A stretch of DNA of 64,000 bases from Chitinophaga pinensis (GTDB lineage Bacteria > Bacteroidota > Bacteroidia > Chitinophagales > Chitinophagaceae), in contig CAMCAY010000005.1 in assembly GCA_945872815.1 (NCBI GenBank), forward strand, positions 1 through 64,000, given 5' to 3'. This document shows positions 29,075-40,093 of the stretch, in pieces. A model generated the notes under the pieces. That model was not told the origin of the DNA. It made no database searches and saw only the letters and a program-made list of their open reading frames with translations. The position numbers and the translations under genes are program-made. Positions within the stretch are counted from its first letter, which is position 1, and each line of letters opens with the position of its first letter.

Positions 29075-31678
29075 ATGGCAAAGGCGACAGGTGAAACTCC
29101 TTTAATGCAACAACATAATGCAATCAAGGCAAAATATCCCGATGCTATTTTGCTGTTCAGAGTGGGTGATTTTTACGAAACATTCGGACAAGATGCTATC
29201 AATGCATCTTCTGTTTTAGGAATTACTCTTACCAAAAGAAACAATGGAAATGCATCTTCTCTGGAATTAGCAGGATTCCCCCATCACGCGCTGGATACAT
29301 ATCTTCATAAACTTGTTAAAGCCGGCTATAGAGTTGCTATTTGCGATCAACTGGAAGACCCAAAAACTGTCAAGGGAATTGTTAAAAGGGGTGTCACAGA
29401 ATTGGTAACACCCGGCGTTGCAGTCAATGATAAATTGTTGGAGCATGGAAGCAATAATTTCCTGGCCGCTTTGAACATAGAAGAAAATAAAATAGGTATT
29501 GCTTTTTTGGATATTTCAACCGGTGAATTTTTTATTGCTGAAGGAGACAAAGATTATGCAGATAAGCTTTTACAGGGACTTCAGCCCGCAGAAGTAATTT
29601 ATCAAAGAAATAAACAGACTTTCTTTAAAGATAATTTTGGAAAATCCTTTTTTACTTATTTGCTGGATGAATGGATTTTCACTGAATCTTATGCAACAGA
29701 AAACCTGCTGAAACATTTTGGAACTCATAGTCTAAAAGGTTTTGGTGTAGAAGATTTAACAGCAGGAATCATTGCCTCGGGAGCTATACTGCACTACCTG
29801 AAAGACACCGAACATCCCAATTTACAACACATCACATCACTTCAAAGAATTAACAGAGACGAACACTTGTGGATGGACAGATTTACGATCCGAAACCTTG
29901 AACTGATTAATCATAACGATCAAGCACAAACGCTTTTTAAAACCATCAACAACACGATATCTCCGATGGGTGCACGTCTTTTGAAAAGATGGATGCTGAT
30001 GCCATTGAATGATATTCACCGAATCAATGAAAGATTGAATGCTGTTGATTATTTTATCAAGGAATCGGAAACCAGAAACAATATTTCCCAGTTAATAAAG
30101 CAAGCAGGAGATATTGAAAGACTTGCTGCCAAAGTCCCCTTAAAGAAAATAAATCCAAGGGAAGTACTTCAGACTGCAAAAGCATTGCAACAATCCGCAG
30201 CGATAAAAGATATTTGTGTTCAATCGGAAAATGAATATTTGAAAAGACTGGGTGATTCTTTAAATCCCTGCCAATTTATACTTGATAAGATCATTCGTGA
30301 AATAAACGACAACCCTCCTGCTCTTGCAAACAAAGGCGGAATGATTGCTTCAGGTGTTCATGCCGAGCTCGATGAATTAAGGGCAATTTCAAGTGGAGGA
30401 AAAAATTATCTAATTGAACTTCAACAAAAGGAGTCTGTCAACACTGGTATTTCATCGCTTAAAATCAGTTTCAATAATGTTTTCGGCTATTATCTGGAAG
30501 TCACTAATATCCATAAAAATAAAGTTCCAGACACATGGATTAGAAAACAAACACTTGCCAATGCAGAAAGATACATTACACCTGAACTGAAAGTGTACGA
30601 AGAAAAAATAATGGGTGCGGAAGAAAAAATAGTTCAAATTGAATTACAGATTTTCCAGGAATTACTCAATGAGCTGCAAGACTATATCGCCCCAATGCAA
30701 GTGAATGGACATGTTATGGCTATTTTGGATTGTTTGTGCTGCTTTTCAAATAATGCCATTCATTTCAACTATAAAAAACCTGTAGTTCATGAAGGCAGAG
30801 AACTTTCTTTGAAAGACAGCAGACACCCAGTGATAGAAAGAAATTTACCAGTGGGAGAATCGTATATTACAAACGATATAAAACTTGATACCGAAGAACA
30901 ACAAATCATCATTCTAACCGGACCTAATATGAGCGGTAAAAGTGCGATTCTTCGTCAAACCGCTCTCATTACATTATTGGCTCACATGGGGAGTTATGTG
31001 CCTGCTTCCTCTGCAACTATCCCACTGACTGATAAAATTTTTACTAGGGTTGGAGCTTCAGATAATTTAAGCGGTGGTGAAAGTACCTTCATGGTAGAAA
31101 TGAATGAAACAGCCAGTATCATCAATAATCTAACAAATAAAAGTCTGATTATCCTGGATGAAATCGGAAGAGGTACTTCTACTTACGATGGTATATCAAT
31201 AGCATGGAGCATTGCAGAATACCTTCATCAATCAATACATGTACCCAAAACACTATTTGCAACTCACTACCATGAACTAAATGAACTGGAAAACAAGTTC
31301 GACAGAATTAAAAATTTTCACATCACAAACAAAGAAGTAGGAAATAAAGTGATTTTCCTTAGAAAACTTGCCAGAGGTGGAAGTACACATAGCTTTGGTA
31401 TTCATGTTGCACGGATGGCAGGAATGCCCAAAGAATTGATTGATCGTGCCAATGAGATTCTTCAACAACTGGAAAAAAGCAGAGACAATGAAAACAGTCA
31501 TTCTTTGGAAAAAGAAATCAAAGGTATTAACCAACCTAAAATGCAATTAAATATCTTTGATGCTCACTCCATTACATTTGATGAAATTAGAAGTCTTTTG
31601 GATGATGTAGATATCAACAGACTGACACCGGTAGAAGCTTTAATAAAACTGCAGGAAATAAAAAATAAGTTAAAATAA
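29075..31678 (+). CDS. mutS: DNA mismatch repair protein MutS
   Basis: ETPLMQQHNAIKAKYPDAILLFRVGDFYETFGQDA, Walker A LTGPNMSGKSAILRQTAL, LDEIGRGTSTYDG. Start set to MAKATGE. Confidence 0.97.
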   Translation: MAKATGETPLMQQHNAIKAKYPDAILLFRVGDFYETFGQDAINASSVLGITLTKRNNGNASSLELAGFPHHALDTYLHKLVKAGYRVAICDQLEDPKTVKGIVKRGVTELVTPGVAVNDKLLEHGSNNFLAALNIEENKIGIAFLDISTGEFFIAEGDKDYADKLLQGLQPAEVIYQRNKQTFFKDNFGKSFFTYLLDEWIFTESYATENLLKHFGTHSLKGFGVEDLTAGIIASGAILHYLKDTEHPNLQHITSLQRINRDEHLWMDRFTIRNLELINHNDQAQTLFKTINNTISPMGARLLKRWMLMPLNDIHRINERLNAVDYFIKESETRNNISQLIKQAGDIERLAAKVPLKKINPREVLQTAKALQQSAAIKDICVQSENEYLKRLGDSLNPCQFILDKIIREINDNPPALANKGGMIASGVHAELDELRAISSGGKNYLIELQQKESVNTGISSLKISFNNVFGYYLEVTNIHKNKVPDTWIRKQTLANAERYITPELKVYEEKIMGAEEKIVQIELQIFQELLNELQDYIAPMQVNGHVMAILDCLCCFSNNAIHFNYKKPVVHEGRELSLKDSRHPVIERNLPVGESYITNDIKLDTEEQQIIILTGPNMSGKSAILRQTALITLLAHMGSYVPASSATIPLTDKIFTRVGASDNLSGGESTFMVEMNETASIINNLTNKSLIILDEIGRGTSTYDGISIAWSIAEYLHQSIHVPKTLFATHYHELNELENKFDRIKNFHITNKEVGNKVIFLRKLARGGSTHSFGIHVARMAGMPKELIDRANEILQQLEKSRDNENSHSLEKEIKGINQPKMQLNIFDAHSITFDEIRSLLDDVDINRLTPVEALIKLQEIKNKLK

Positions 31679-31752
31679 TATCCATGACAGTTGTCAACTT
31701 AAAAATGGTTGATATTATTTGCTTACTTTGCTCCCGTAGATAACTTGCACAA

Positions 31753-33507
31753 ATGACACATCGGAATATTATCAATTTAATATTGCTGTTTTTTTTAAGT
31801 ACCCGAATTGCGGCTCAAAATGTTACTGATTGTGTTGCATTGGGGCAACTTCCTGAAACCGCTCTTCCTATTTGTGGCAGTACAGGTTTAATTCAGTCTT
31901 CTGTTCCAATATTTGTTTCCGCCAATCTTGTTGTTCCGGGATGCAATACTGAAGATTACACCGATAAAAACCCATTTTGGTATAAATTTACTTGTTATAC
32001 CAGCGGCCCTCTTAGCTTTACCATAACCCCTAATAATATCTCAGACGATTACGACTGGCAATTGTATGATGTAACAGGACATAATATTCGAGATGTTTTT
32101 ACAAACCCTTCTTTAGTGGTTACAGGTAATTGGTCGGGATCTTCGGGGCCTACAGGTGCTTCTGCTTCCGGAGTAAATTACATTCAATGCGCTTCCATTC
32201 CAAGCGATAATGCACCCACTTTTTCTCAAATGCCCATGCTGATTCAGGGACACAATTATCTTTTATTGGTAAGTCATTTTTCTGATTCACAAAGTGGATA
32301 TTCCTTAACTTTTGGAACAGGAAAAGAAAATATTACTGACAATACAATCCCTGAAATAATAAGTGTAACTGCTGACAAATGCAATGGTAAAATTATTGGA
32401 ATAAAACTCAATAAAAATGTCATGTGCAAAAGTATCAGCAAAACCGGAACTTTTGAATTTGATATCACAGACTTGACAGGAACTATTATTAATAGTCCCG
32501 TCATTACCAGCGTATATGGAAATGGTTGTGAGAGTGGCAATTGCTATACAGGATTTGATACCGACTCTATTACAATTGTTCTCGACAATTACTTACCCCC
32601 TGGAATCTACAGGTTAAAAATAAAAAATGGACAGGATGGAAATACGCTATTAGATAATTGCGGAAATGCAATTACAGCAGGCACTTTAACGATATCATTC
32701 AGTTCAGTTCCTAAAATGAGTGCAGCTTTCAATTACTCAATTAAGTATGGTTGCGAACAAGATACCGTATCTTATTTTATAAATGACACTACAGCAATCA
32801 AGCAATATTTTTGGACGTTTGATGACAATACTATTCAAAATTCAACATTAGCCAACCCGATAGTTTATTATACTTTATTTGGGAACAAGATAACCACCCT
32901 TGAAGTTAGAAATCAATACAATTGTAAAGTTGTTTTCAAAGATACTGTATACCTCTATAATATTTTGAAAGCAGTTTTTGAAGCTACCATGTTTGTTTGT
33001 CCAAATGACAGTGCAATTTTTAAAGACAAAAGTTTGGGTGACAGCATTATTAAATGGAATTGGAGTTTTGGAAATGGTAATAATATTTCGGAAAGCAATT
33101 CTCAAACCCACGTACAGTTTTATGAAGATGATCCTTTCAATAATTATCAGGTTCCAATAAGTCTTTCAGTTGAAAACAATCTTGGTTGCACCGATCATTT
33201 TTCCTCATACATTACCATTGTTAAAAACTGCTATATTGCTGTTCCCTCTGCATTCACACCAAATGGTGACGGCTTAAATGATTATTTATATCCCTTGAAT
33301 GCCTATAAATCAAAAGATCTGAAATTCAGTGTATACAGCAGATTCGGAAATCGTGTTTTTTATACAGAAGACTGGACCAAAAAATGGGATGGTAAAATAA
33401 AAGGCAGAGAAGCGGATCAAGGTGCTTATGTATGGGTTCTTCAATATTTCGATTCCGATAAAAATAAAAAAATTGAATTAAAGGGAAGCGTGGTGCTGTT
33501 CAGGTGA
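31753..33507 (+). CDS. Secreted protein with PKD-like domains and T9SS type B (gliding-motility-associated) C-terminal domain
   Basis: Signal peptide; SAFTPNGDGLNDYLYPLNAYKSKDLKFSVYSRFGNRVFYTEDWTKKWDGK...GAYVWVLQYFD...GSVVLFR. Confidence 0.9.
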   Translation: MTHRNIINLILLFFLSTRIAAQNVTDCVALGQLPETALPICGSTGLIQSSVPIFVSANLVVPGCNTEDYTDKNPFWYKFTCYTSGPLSFTITPNNISDDYDWQLYDVTGHNIRDVFTNPSLVVTGNWSGSSGPTGASASGVNYIQCASIPSDNAPTFSQMPMLIQGHNYLLLVSHFSDSQSGYSLTFGTGKENITDNTIPEIISVTADKCNGKIIGIKLNKNVMCKSISKTGTFEFDITDLTGTIINSPVITSVYGNGCESGNCYTGFDTDSITIVLDNYLPPGIYRLKIKNGQDGNTLLDNCGNAITAGTLTISFSSVPKMSAAFNYSIKYGCEQDTVSYFINDTTAIKQYFWTFDDNTIQNSTLANPIVYYTLFGNKITTLEVRNQYNCKVVFKDTVYLYNILKAVFEATMFVCPNDSAIFKDKSLGDSIIKWNWSFGNGNNISESNSQTHVQFYEDDPFNNYQVPISLSVENNLGCTDHFSSYITIVKNCYIAVPSAFTPNGDGLNDYLYPLNAYKSKDLKFSVYSRFGNRVFYTEDWTKKWDGKIKGREADQGAYVWVLQYFDSDKNKKIELKGSVVLFR

Positions 33508-33599
33508 TTTTATTTACATCAATTTGTTTAAATTTAATTGAAAATCCCTCTTGTATTAATACGTTCCAATAGCAAAATTCTTATGTTTGCAAAAAAAAG

Positions 33600-34646
33600 A
33601 TGGAACATAAGCCTGTATATTATGGTGAATATCTACAGTTAGAAAAAATCATACACGCACAAGAACCAGTAAGTTTTCAACAAGGTAAAGAACCTGCACA
33701 TGATGAAATGCTCTTTATTATCATTCATCAGGCTTACGAATTATGGTTCAAACAGATATTGTTTGAAGTTGATTCTGTTGCTTCCATTATGAACAAAACA
33801 ACAATCAATGACAACTCGGGGGATTTACAAACCATAGTTCATCGTTTAAAGAGAACAACCACGATTTTAAAAGTACTGGTTCAACAGATTGATATACTTG
33901 AAACCATGACCCCGATGGATTTTCTAGATTTCAGAGATATGCTTCGCCCAGCATCCGGGTTTCAAAGCTGGCAATTTAAAATACTAGAAGCCAAACTGGG
34001 ATTGAAGTTTGATCAAAGGCATGGACAAAATTATTATACTTCGCAACTGAACAGCAAAGACATTGAAACAATAAAAGCTGCTGAAAAAGAGCCCTCTATT
34101 ATTGTACTAGTTAATCAATGGTTGGAGCGAATGCCCTTTTTGGAAAATGAAAAATTTTGGAAAAATAAAAATGAGCCAAAAGATGATATTTCGTTACATC
34201 CTTTTTGGTCTGCTTACGAAAAAATTTATATTGACAGTTTAAATGAATCAGAAAAACAAAACAGTATTTTATTTAAACAACATTTCGGTAAAAATCAAAA
34301 TGAATTAGAAAGATCATTAAGTCCCGCGGCCTGCAGATCTGCACTTTTTATTATGCTATACAGAGGATACCCATTATTGGAATTACCTTTTCAATTATTG
34401 GATACTTTGCTGGAAATAGACAACCAAATGGGTAATTGGCGATACAGACATATAAACATGGTCAGAAGAATGATTGGCAGCAGAGTGGGAACTGGAGGAA
34501 GCACGGGCGCAGGATACTTACAAGGCGCAATGGAAAAGCATTATATATTCAAGGAAATTTCTCAATTAAACAGCTTTCTAATTGACAGAAGAAAACTCCC
34601 TTCACTTCCAAAAGAATTAACTGATTATCTTGGTTATTATTTCTAA
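33600..34646 (+). CDS. kynA: Tryptophan 2,3-dioxygenase
   Basis: YYGEYLQLEKIIHAQEP, HDEMLFIIIHQAYELWFKQILFE, FRDMLRPASGFQSWQFK, GTGGSTGAGYLQGAME. Confidence 0.95.
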   Translation: MEHKPVYYGEYLQLEKIIHAQEPVSFQQGKEPAHDEMLFIIIHQAYELWFKQILFEVDSVASIMNKTTINDNSGDLQTIVHRLKRTTTILKVLVQQIDILETMTPMDFLDFRDMLRPASGFQSWQFKILEAKLGLKFDQRHGQNYYTSQLNSKDIETIKAAEKEPSIIVLVNQWLERMPFLENEKFWKNKNEPKDDISLHPFWSAYEKIYIDSLNESEKQNSILFKQHFGKNQNELERSLSPAACRSALFIMLYRGYPLLELPFQLLDTLLEIDNQMGNWRYRHINMVRRMIGSRVGTGGSTGAGYLQGAMEKHYIFKEISQLNSFLIDRRKLPSLPKELTDYLGYYF

Positions 34647-35773
34647 TTCAATAACTCTTTTAATTTTCCAACAACAATATCGACTTCTTCTTTGGTATTT
34701 TTTTTACAAAAACTGAATCTGACAGTAATTTGATTTGGGTTATTATTGATTGCACGAATTACATGACTACCCGCATCAGCACCAGAAGAACAGGCACTTC
34801 CACCACTTGCGCATATATTATTGATATCCAGATTAAAAAGAATCATTTCAGATTTTTCATTTTTAGGGAAGCTAACACTCAAAACAGTATATAAACAATT
34901 TCCAAAAACATCCCCGTTAAAATCAACCCCATCAATTTCTTTTTTCAGTAAATCGTGCATGTATTTTTTCAAAGATTCAATATAGATATGATCTTTTTCA
35001 AAATTTGAATTTGATATTTCCAAAGCTTTTGCAAAGCCTACAACCCCGTAAAGATTTTCCGTCCCCGCTCGCATATTCCTTTCTTGCCCACCCCCGAAAA
35101 TAAATGGCTTTATTTTTACGTTTTGGTTGATATAAAGTAAGCCAATTCCTTTTGGCCCATGAAATTTATGAGCTGCCCCAGTAATAAAATCTACAGGAGT
35201 ATTTCTAAGATCAATTGGAAAATGGCCAACAGTTTGAACTGTATCACAATGAAACAAAGCCTGGTATTTTTTACATAGATTTCCTACAGCATGAATATCC
35301 AGCATATTACCGATTTCATTATTTGCATGCATTAAAGAAACCAATGTTTTTTCATTAGAAGAAGATAATAATTGCCCGAGATCAGTTAAATCTACATGAC
35401 CATTTGATGTTAGTTTAACATAACTCACTTTTACTGATTCCAACTCATGAAGGTGTTCAACAGTATGAGTTACTGCATGATGTTCAATAACAGATGTAAT
35501 GATATGCTTACATCCTAAATCTCTTACTGATGCTTGAATGGCGGTATTGTTACTTTCGGTTCCTCCGCTGGTGAAAAAAATTTCTGAAGGATGAGCATTC
35601 AGAATTTTTGCAACACTCTTTCTTGAAGATTCAATAGCCATTCTTGTTTCTCTACCATAAGAATAAATTGAAGAGGGATTGCCAAAACGCTCCGTGAAAA
35701 AAGGCATCATAGTCTCTAAAACCTCAGAATCGAGGCTAGTTGTGGCAGCATTGTCAAAATAAATTCGGCTCAT
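34643..35773 (-). CDS. Cysteine desulfurase, NifS/IscS family
   Basis: YFDNAATTSLDSEV, FTSGGTESNN, GAAHKFHGPKGIGLLYI, ASGGSACSSG. Confidence 0.92.
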   Translation of the reverse strand: MSRIYFDNAATTSLDSEVLETMMPFFTERFGNPSSIYSYGRETRMAIESSRKSVAKILNAHPSEIFFTSGGTESNNTAIQASVRDLGCKHIITSVIEHHAVTHTVEHLHELESVKVSYVKLTSNGHVDLTDLGQLLSSSNEKTLVSLMHANNEIGNMLDIHAVGNLCKKYQALFHCDTVQTVGHFPIDLRNTPVDFITGAAHKFHGPKGIGLLYINQNVKIKPFIFGGGQERNMRAGTENLYGVVGFAKALEISNSNFEKDHIYIESLKKYMHDLLKKEIDGVDFNGDVFGNCLYTVLSVSFPKNEKSEMILFNLDINNICASGGSACSSGADAGSHVIRAINNNPNQITVRFSFCKKNTKEEVDIVVGKLKELLN

Positions 35774-35795
35774 ATAACTAGATTTAATACAGCTA

Positions 35796-37184
35796 TTATA
35801 TAGATTCCTTTATATCACTGATAAGTCGCATTGCAATATTATCAGCAGTGGTTTCAAAATTGCTTTCGGCATAAATTCGTATGATTGGTTCAGTATTACT
35901 TGTTCTTAAATGAACCCAATCGTTATCAAATTCTATTTTAAGCCCGTCTTCTGTATTGATAGGATGAGACTTATATTTTGCTTCTATTTTTTCAAATATG
36001 GAAGTTATATCAACTCCTTTCTCAATAGAAACTTTGTTTTTACTGATAAAATAATCAGGGAAAGTATTTCTCAACTGTTTGGCTGATTTTTTACTTTCAG
36101 ATAAATGAGAGAGAAACAAAGAAATTCCAATGAGTGCATCTCTTCCATAATGCAATTCAGGAAGAATAATTCCTCCATTTCCTTCTCCTCCAATTACTGC
36201 ATTCACTTCTTTCATTTTATTCACCACATTCACTTCACCTACAGCACTGGAAAAATATTGACCTCCATGCTTCAATGTAATATCTTTCAATGCCTTTGTA
36301 GAAGACATATTACTGACAGTATTACCTGGTTGTTTACTCAACACATAATCCGCAACTGCCACCAAAGTATATTCTTCCCCAAACATTGTTCCATCTTCAC
36401 AAACAAAACACAACCTATCTACATCAGGATCTACAGCGATTCCCAAATGCGCTTTTTGGGCTACTACTTCTCTGCTAAGTTCCTTTAAATGTTCTGGAAG
36501 GGGCTCGGGATTGTGGGCAAATTTGCCATTCATTTCACTATTGATAATAGTAATATCTTCAACACCCATAGCTTTCAACAATGCTGGGACAGCAACTGCT
36601 CCGGAGCTATTAATTGCATCCACTACTATCTTGAATCCGGATTCTGCAACGGATTTTCTATTAACAAGTCTATGGTTGATAACTGCTTCAATGTGTTGAA
36701 GCAATACTGTGTCGTTTTCGGAAATAACTCCAATTTTGTCCACATCACAGAAAATAAAAGACTCTTTTTCCGCAATTTCCAAAATCAATTTACCTTCCTC
36801 AGCACTAATAAATTCACCTTTTTTATTCAATAGTTTTAGCGCATTCCATTCCTTTGGATTGTGGCTTGCTGTTAAAATAACTCCTCCGTTTGCCTGAAGG
36901 AAAACAACTCCCATTTCAACGGTTGGAGTTGTACTTAAATCTAAATCAATCACATCAATCCCAAGACTAATCAATGTAGCGCTTACAAGATCTTTTACCA
37001 TTTTACCGCTTATTCTTCCATCCCTGCCCACAACAACTTTCTTTTTTAAATTATCATTGTGATTGGATAACAACCAAGTTCCATAGGCAGCAGTAAATTT
37101 CACCACGTCCAAGGGAGTTAAATTATCACCGGTACTACCTCCAATGGTTCCGCGAATACCTGAAATACTCTTTATCAATGCCAT
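35796..37184 (-). CDS. glmM: Phosphoglucosamine mutase
   Basis: SGIRGTIGG, VILTASHNPKEWNALK (phosphoserine loop), DPDVDRLCFV, GGEGNGGII. Confidence 0.88.
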   Translation of the reverse strand: MALIKSISGIRGTIGGSTGDNLTPLDVVKFTAAYGTWLLSNHNDNLKKKVVVGRDGRISGKMVKDLVSATLISLGIDVIDLDLSTTPTVEMGVVFLQANGGVILTASHNPKEWNALKLLNKKGEFISAEEGKLILEIAEKESFIFCDVDKIGVISENDTVLLQHIEAVINHRLVNRKSVAESGFKIVVDAINSSGAVAVPALLKAMGVEDITIINSEMNGKFAHNPEPLPEHLKELSREVVAQKAHLGIAVDPDVDRLCFVCEDGTMFGEEYTLVAVADYVLSKQPGNTVSNMSSTKALKDITLKHGGQYFSSAVGEVNVVNKMKEVNAVIGGEGNGGIILPELHYGRDALIGISLFLSHLSESKKSAKQLRNTFPDYFISKNKVSIEKGVDITSIFEKIEAKYKSHPINTEDGLKIEFDNDWVHLRTSNTEPIIRIYAESNFETTADNIAMRLISDIKESI

Positions 37185-37302
37185 TTACACATATTTTATG
37201 AACAAAGATAACAAAGACTTTTGAGTATTTTATTGTCAATAATTACCGAAGAAGACTTAATAAATTAAATATATTTTACTTTGAAAAAGTTATCTTCGCT
37301 GC

Positions 37303-38040
37303 ATGGAAGAAAATTGGTTTAAAAATTGGTTTGACACAGAATATTATCATCAACTTTATAAAGATAGAGATGAAGCTGAAGCCGCAAAATTCATAAATAA
37401 ACTGATTGAAAAGCTACAACCTAATCCTAATGCATGCATGCTGGATGTAGCCTGTGGGAAGGGAAGACATGCTTTAGAACTTGCCAATAAAGGATTTGAA
37501 GTAACGGGAATTGATTTAAGCAGCTCAAGTATACATGAAGCACTTAAATTTAAACAATCCAATCTTCAATTTTTTGAGCATGACATGAGACTTCCTTTTT
37601 GGATCAATTACTTTGACTATGCATTTAATTTCTTCACCAGTTTTGGATACTTCAAAACAAAGAGAGAAGACAATAATGCAATTAGAAGTATGGCTCAATC
37701 CCTTAAAAATAAAGGGATTCTTGTATTAGATTTCCTGAATGTATCTTACACTGAAAACAATATGATTCATCTTGACAAAAAAGAAGTTGATCAGGTAGAA
37801 TTCACTATTACGAAATGGTATGACGACCATTTTTTTTACAAGAAAATCCAAATTGAAGACAATAAACTTCAAAAAAATTATTCATTCACTGAAACTGTTG
37901 CAAAATATACCCTGAAAGATTTCACCTCCATGTTTGAAACAAATAATCTTAAAATAGTTGATTTTTATGGGGATTACCAATTTGGGAAATATGACCAGAA
38001 AGAATCTCCCAGGCTAATTATGTTTGCAGAAAAAATTTAA
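37303..38040 (+). CDS. Class I SAM-dependent methyltransferase
   Basis: MLDVACGKGRHALELANKGFEVTGIDLSSSSI. Confidence 0.92.
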   Translation: MEENWFKNWFDTEYYHQLYKDRDEAEAAKFINKLIEKLQPNPNACMLDVACGKGRHALELANKGFEVTGIDLSSSSIHEALKFKQSNLQFFEHDMRLPFWINYFDYAFNFFTSFGYFKTKREDNNAIRSMAQSLKNKGILVLDFLNVSYTENNMIHLDKKEVDQVEFTITKWYDDHFFYKKIQIEDNKLQKNYSFTETVAKYTLKDFTSMFETNNLKIVDFYGDYQFGKYDQKESPRLIMFAEKI

Positions 38041-38055
38041 ACAACTTATTTTTTT

Positions 38056-40053
38056 TCAATGATTGATGTTGGAATTGTTTTTGTTGTTTAACAACATCCA
38101 CCTGGCCGTTTCATACATGGCAGAAGTAAGATTTGAAAGATGTTTTTTTATAGAATCGGTTTGCTTTTTATTAAAATCAGGATTACTTTTTCTTATTGGC
38201 ACCATTTCTTCTTTGTTGATTCGAATATTTTTTCTGTAAAAATAATCATCCCCTACTGTGCCTATCCATCCGGGTGCATGATATATGATAAATGCAGCGT
38301 TGGTGCTTTTTGTCTTATCAAGCAAATCACGGCCAAGTGTTGTATTGAAATAGGGTTGTTGAATCATGCCAGCAATAGTTGGTAAAACATCAATTTGAGA
38401 AACAGGTTCCTGCCTTAACTGAGGTGTTAATAATGAAGGCGAATAAAACAGCAAGGGAATATGTTCATCGCTCAAACGCTGCTCTGTCCATGCATCAGGA
38501 TAAATTGCAGTAGCATTTCCTTCCACACCATGATCGCCAACGAAAACAAAAATAGTGTTGTTGAAATATTTTTCTTTCTTCGCAGTTTCTATAAATTTTT
38601 TATAACAATAATCCATATATGCAAAAGCAGTGTATTCTTTCTCAGATTCAAATCCGTATTTCTTTAGATCTTCCTCATTAAGTCTTTTTCTTACAAAATC
38701 ACTGTCTTCGGCAGGAATATCGTAAGGTCTGTGGTTGTCAGCTGTTTGGATGATGGCAAAAAATGGCTTCTGTCTCTTTGATAAAACCTGATTGGCTTCA
38801 AGAAACAAATTTTTATCACTAATACCCCAAACGTTCATCACGGGAGATTGGTAACTTCCCTCTTCATAAATATTAACGTCTTTGATATTTTTAATTAGTC
38901 CGCTGAAATTATTGAATTGACTTCTTCCCCCTATAAAATAATATTTTTCGTATCCTTCAAAATCATTGATGATTGTTCTTTGATTGACTGACTCTTCGTT
39001 TCTTGTAGCAAACTTACTCAATTGAACATCTGGTATTCCAGTAATGGTAGCAAATACACCTCTTGCTGTTCCGAATGTTGGGGAAAAACAATGATCAAAG
39101 AAAATTCCTTGTTTGCAAAGTTCATTGAAATAAGGAGTACTATTTAAAGGGTTTCCACTCATAGTGCTTTTATACATACTGAAACTTTCGCAGATAACTA
39201 AAACTATATTGGGTTGACTTTCTAATGCACTACTGCCAGGTTGAATTATTCTTTGGTAATTGTATAATTTTCTATCAGACTGATCAATGTTCAAAAAATC
39301 AGCAATTGTTTTATAATATTGTTTTGCATTATTATTAAAGTCTGGGTCTCTGAAACTTAAAGTTGTATAGAAGTTCTGCAAAGGATTTAAAGCAAGATTA
39401 CTTTTAAACTCTTCGTTCAGCCTGAATGCCCTTAAAAAATCAAGTGGTTTAATTGTCAGAAAACCATAGATAAACCATGCAAAAAAAAGCAAACACAAAA
39501 AATGCCAACGTTTTCTGTAAGTGAATTTGTGAATATTGCTGTTATTATCCTCAATAACAAAATGCAATTTTTGAAACAGTCTGTTAATTAAAACTACTCC
39601 ACCTGTCAATGCAAGTAAAATCCAAACAATCGGATAACTCTGCCATATCATTTGCAGGCTTTCCTTGGGATCCTCAGCAAAAATCAAAGCATCTGCATTC
39701 AATCTTGCATTGATATAGGCAAACTGTCCAAAATCGGCACCGTAGAAAAATAAAACCAATAAAGTAATGACACCAAGGTAGGATGTCCATATTTTTTTTA
39801 ATCGGTCGTTATAAAAGGGAGATAACCTTTTGAAAAAAGAAAGAAATAAAATAGGAAATAAAATTATGGAAATCCAGCGAAGATCATACTTTAAACCTAA
39901 CCAAAAAGAAGGAAGAAGCTCCAAAGTTTTTATATTAAGAGGCTTGAAGCAAATAACTGTCGCTATCCTGAAAGCAGTAAATATGAACAGATAGATAAAA
40001 AACAATCTCACTATCCATTGTATCGTCTTAGATACCCGCCATTTAATAAGCAT
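38056..40053 (-). CDS. LTA synthase family / sulfatase-fold membrane enzyme
   Basis: N-terminal TM helices; PNIVLVICESFS, FGTARGVFATITGIPD, FVFVGDHGVEG. Confidence 0.9.
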   Translation of the reverse strand: MLIKWRVSKTIQWIVRLFFIYLFIFTAFRIATVICFKPLNIKTLELLPSFWLGLKYDLRWISIILFPILFLSFFKRLSPFYNDRLKKIWTSYLGVITLLVLFFYGADFGQFAYINARLNADALIFAEDPKESLQMIWQSYPIVWILLALTGGVVLINRLFQKLHFVIEDNNSNIHKFTYRKRWHFLCLLFFAWFIYGFLTIKPLDFLRAFRLNEEFKSNLALNPLQNFYTTLSFRDPDFNNNAKQYYKTIADFLNIDQSDRKLYNYQRIIQPGSSALESQPNIVLVICESFSMYKSTMSGNPLNSTPYFNELCKQGIFFDHCFSPTFGTARGVFATITGIPDVQLSKFATRNEESVNQRTIINDFEGYEKYYFIGGRSQFNNFSGLIKNIKDVNIYEEGSYQSPVMNVWGISDKNLFLEANQVLSKRQKPFFAIIQTADNHRPYDIPAEDSDFVRKRLNEEDLKKYGFESEKEYTAFAYMDYCYKKFIETAKKEKYFNNTIFVFVGDHGVEGNATAIYPDAWTEQRLSDEHIPLLFYSPSLLTPQLRQEPVSQIDVLPTIAGMIQQPYFNTTLGRDLLDKTKSTNAAFIIYHAPGWIGTVGDDYFYRKNIRINKEEMVPIRKSNPDFNKKQTDSIKKHLSNLTSAMYETARWMLLNNKNNSNINH

Positions 40054-40093
40054 CTGTAAAAATTTAAATTATCAACAATGCAATGTTACTGTA

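Noticed and set aside
36105-36833. Plus-strand ORFs of 127 and 114 aa
   Set aside because: Antisense to glmM, composition typical of reverse-frame translation.
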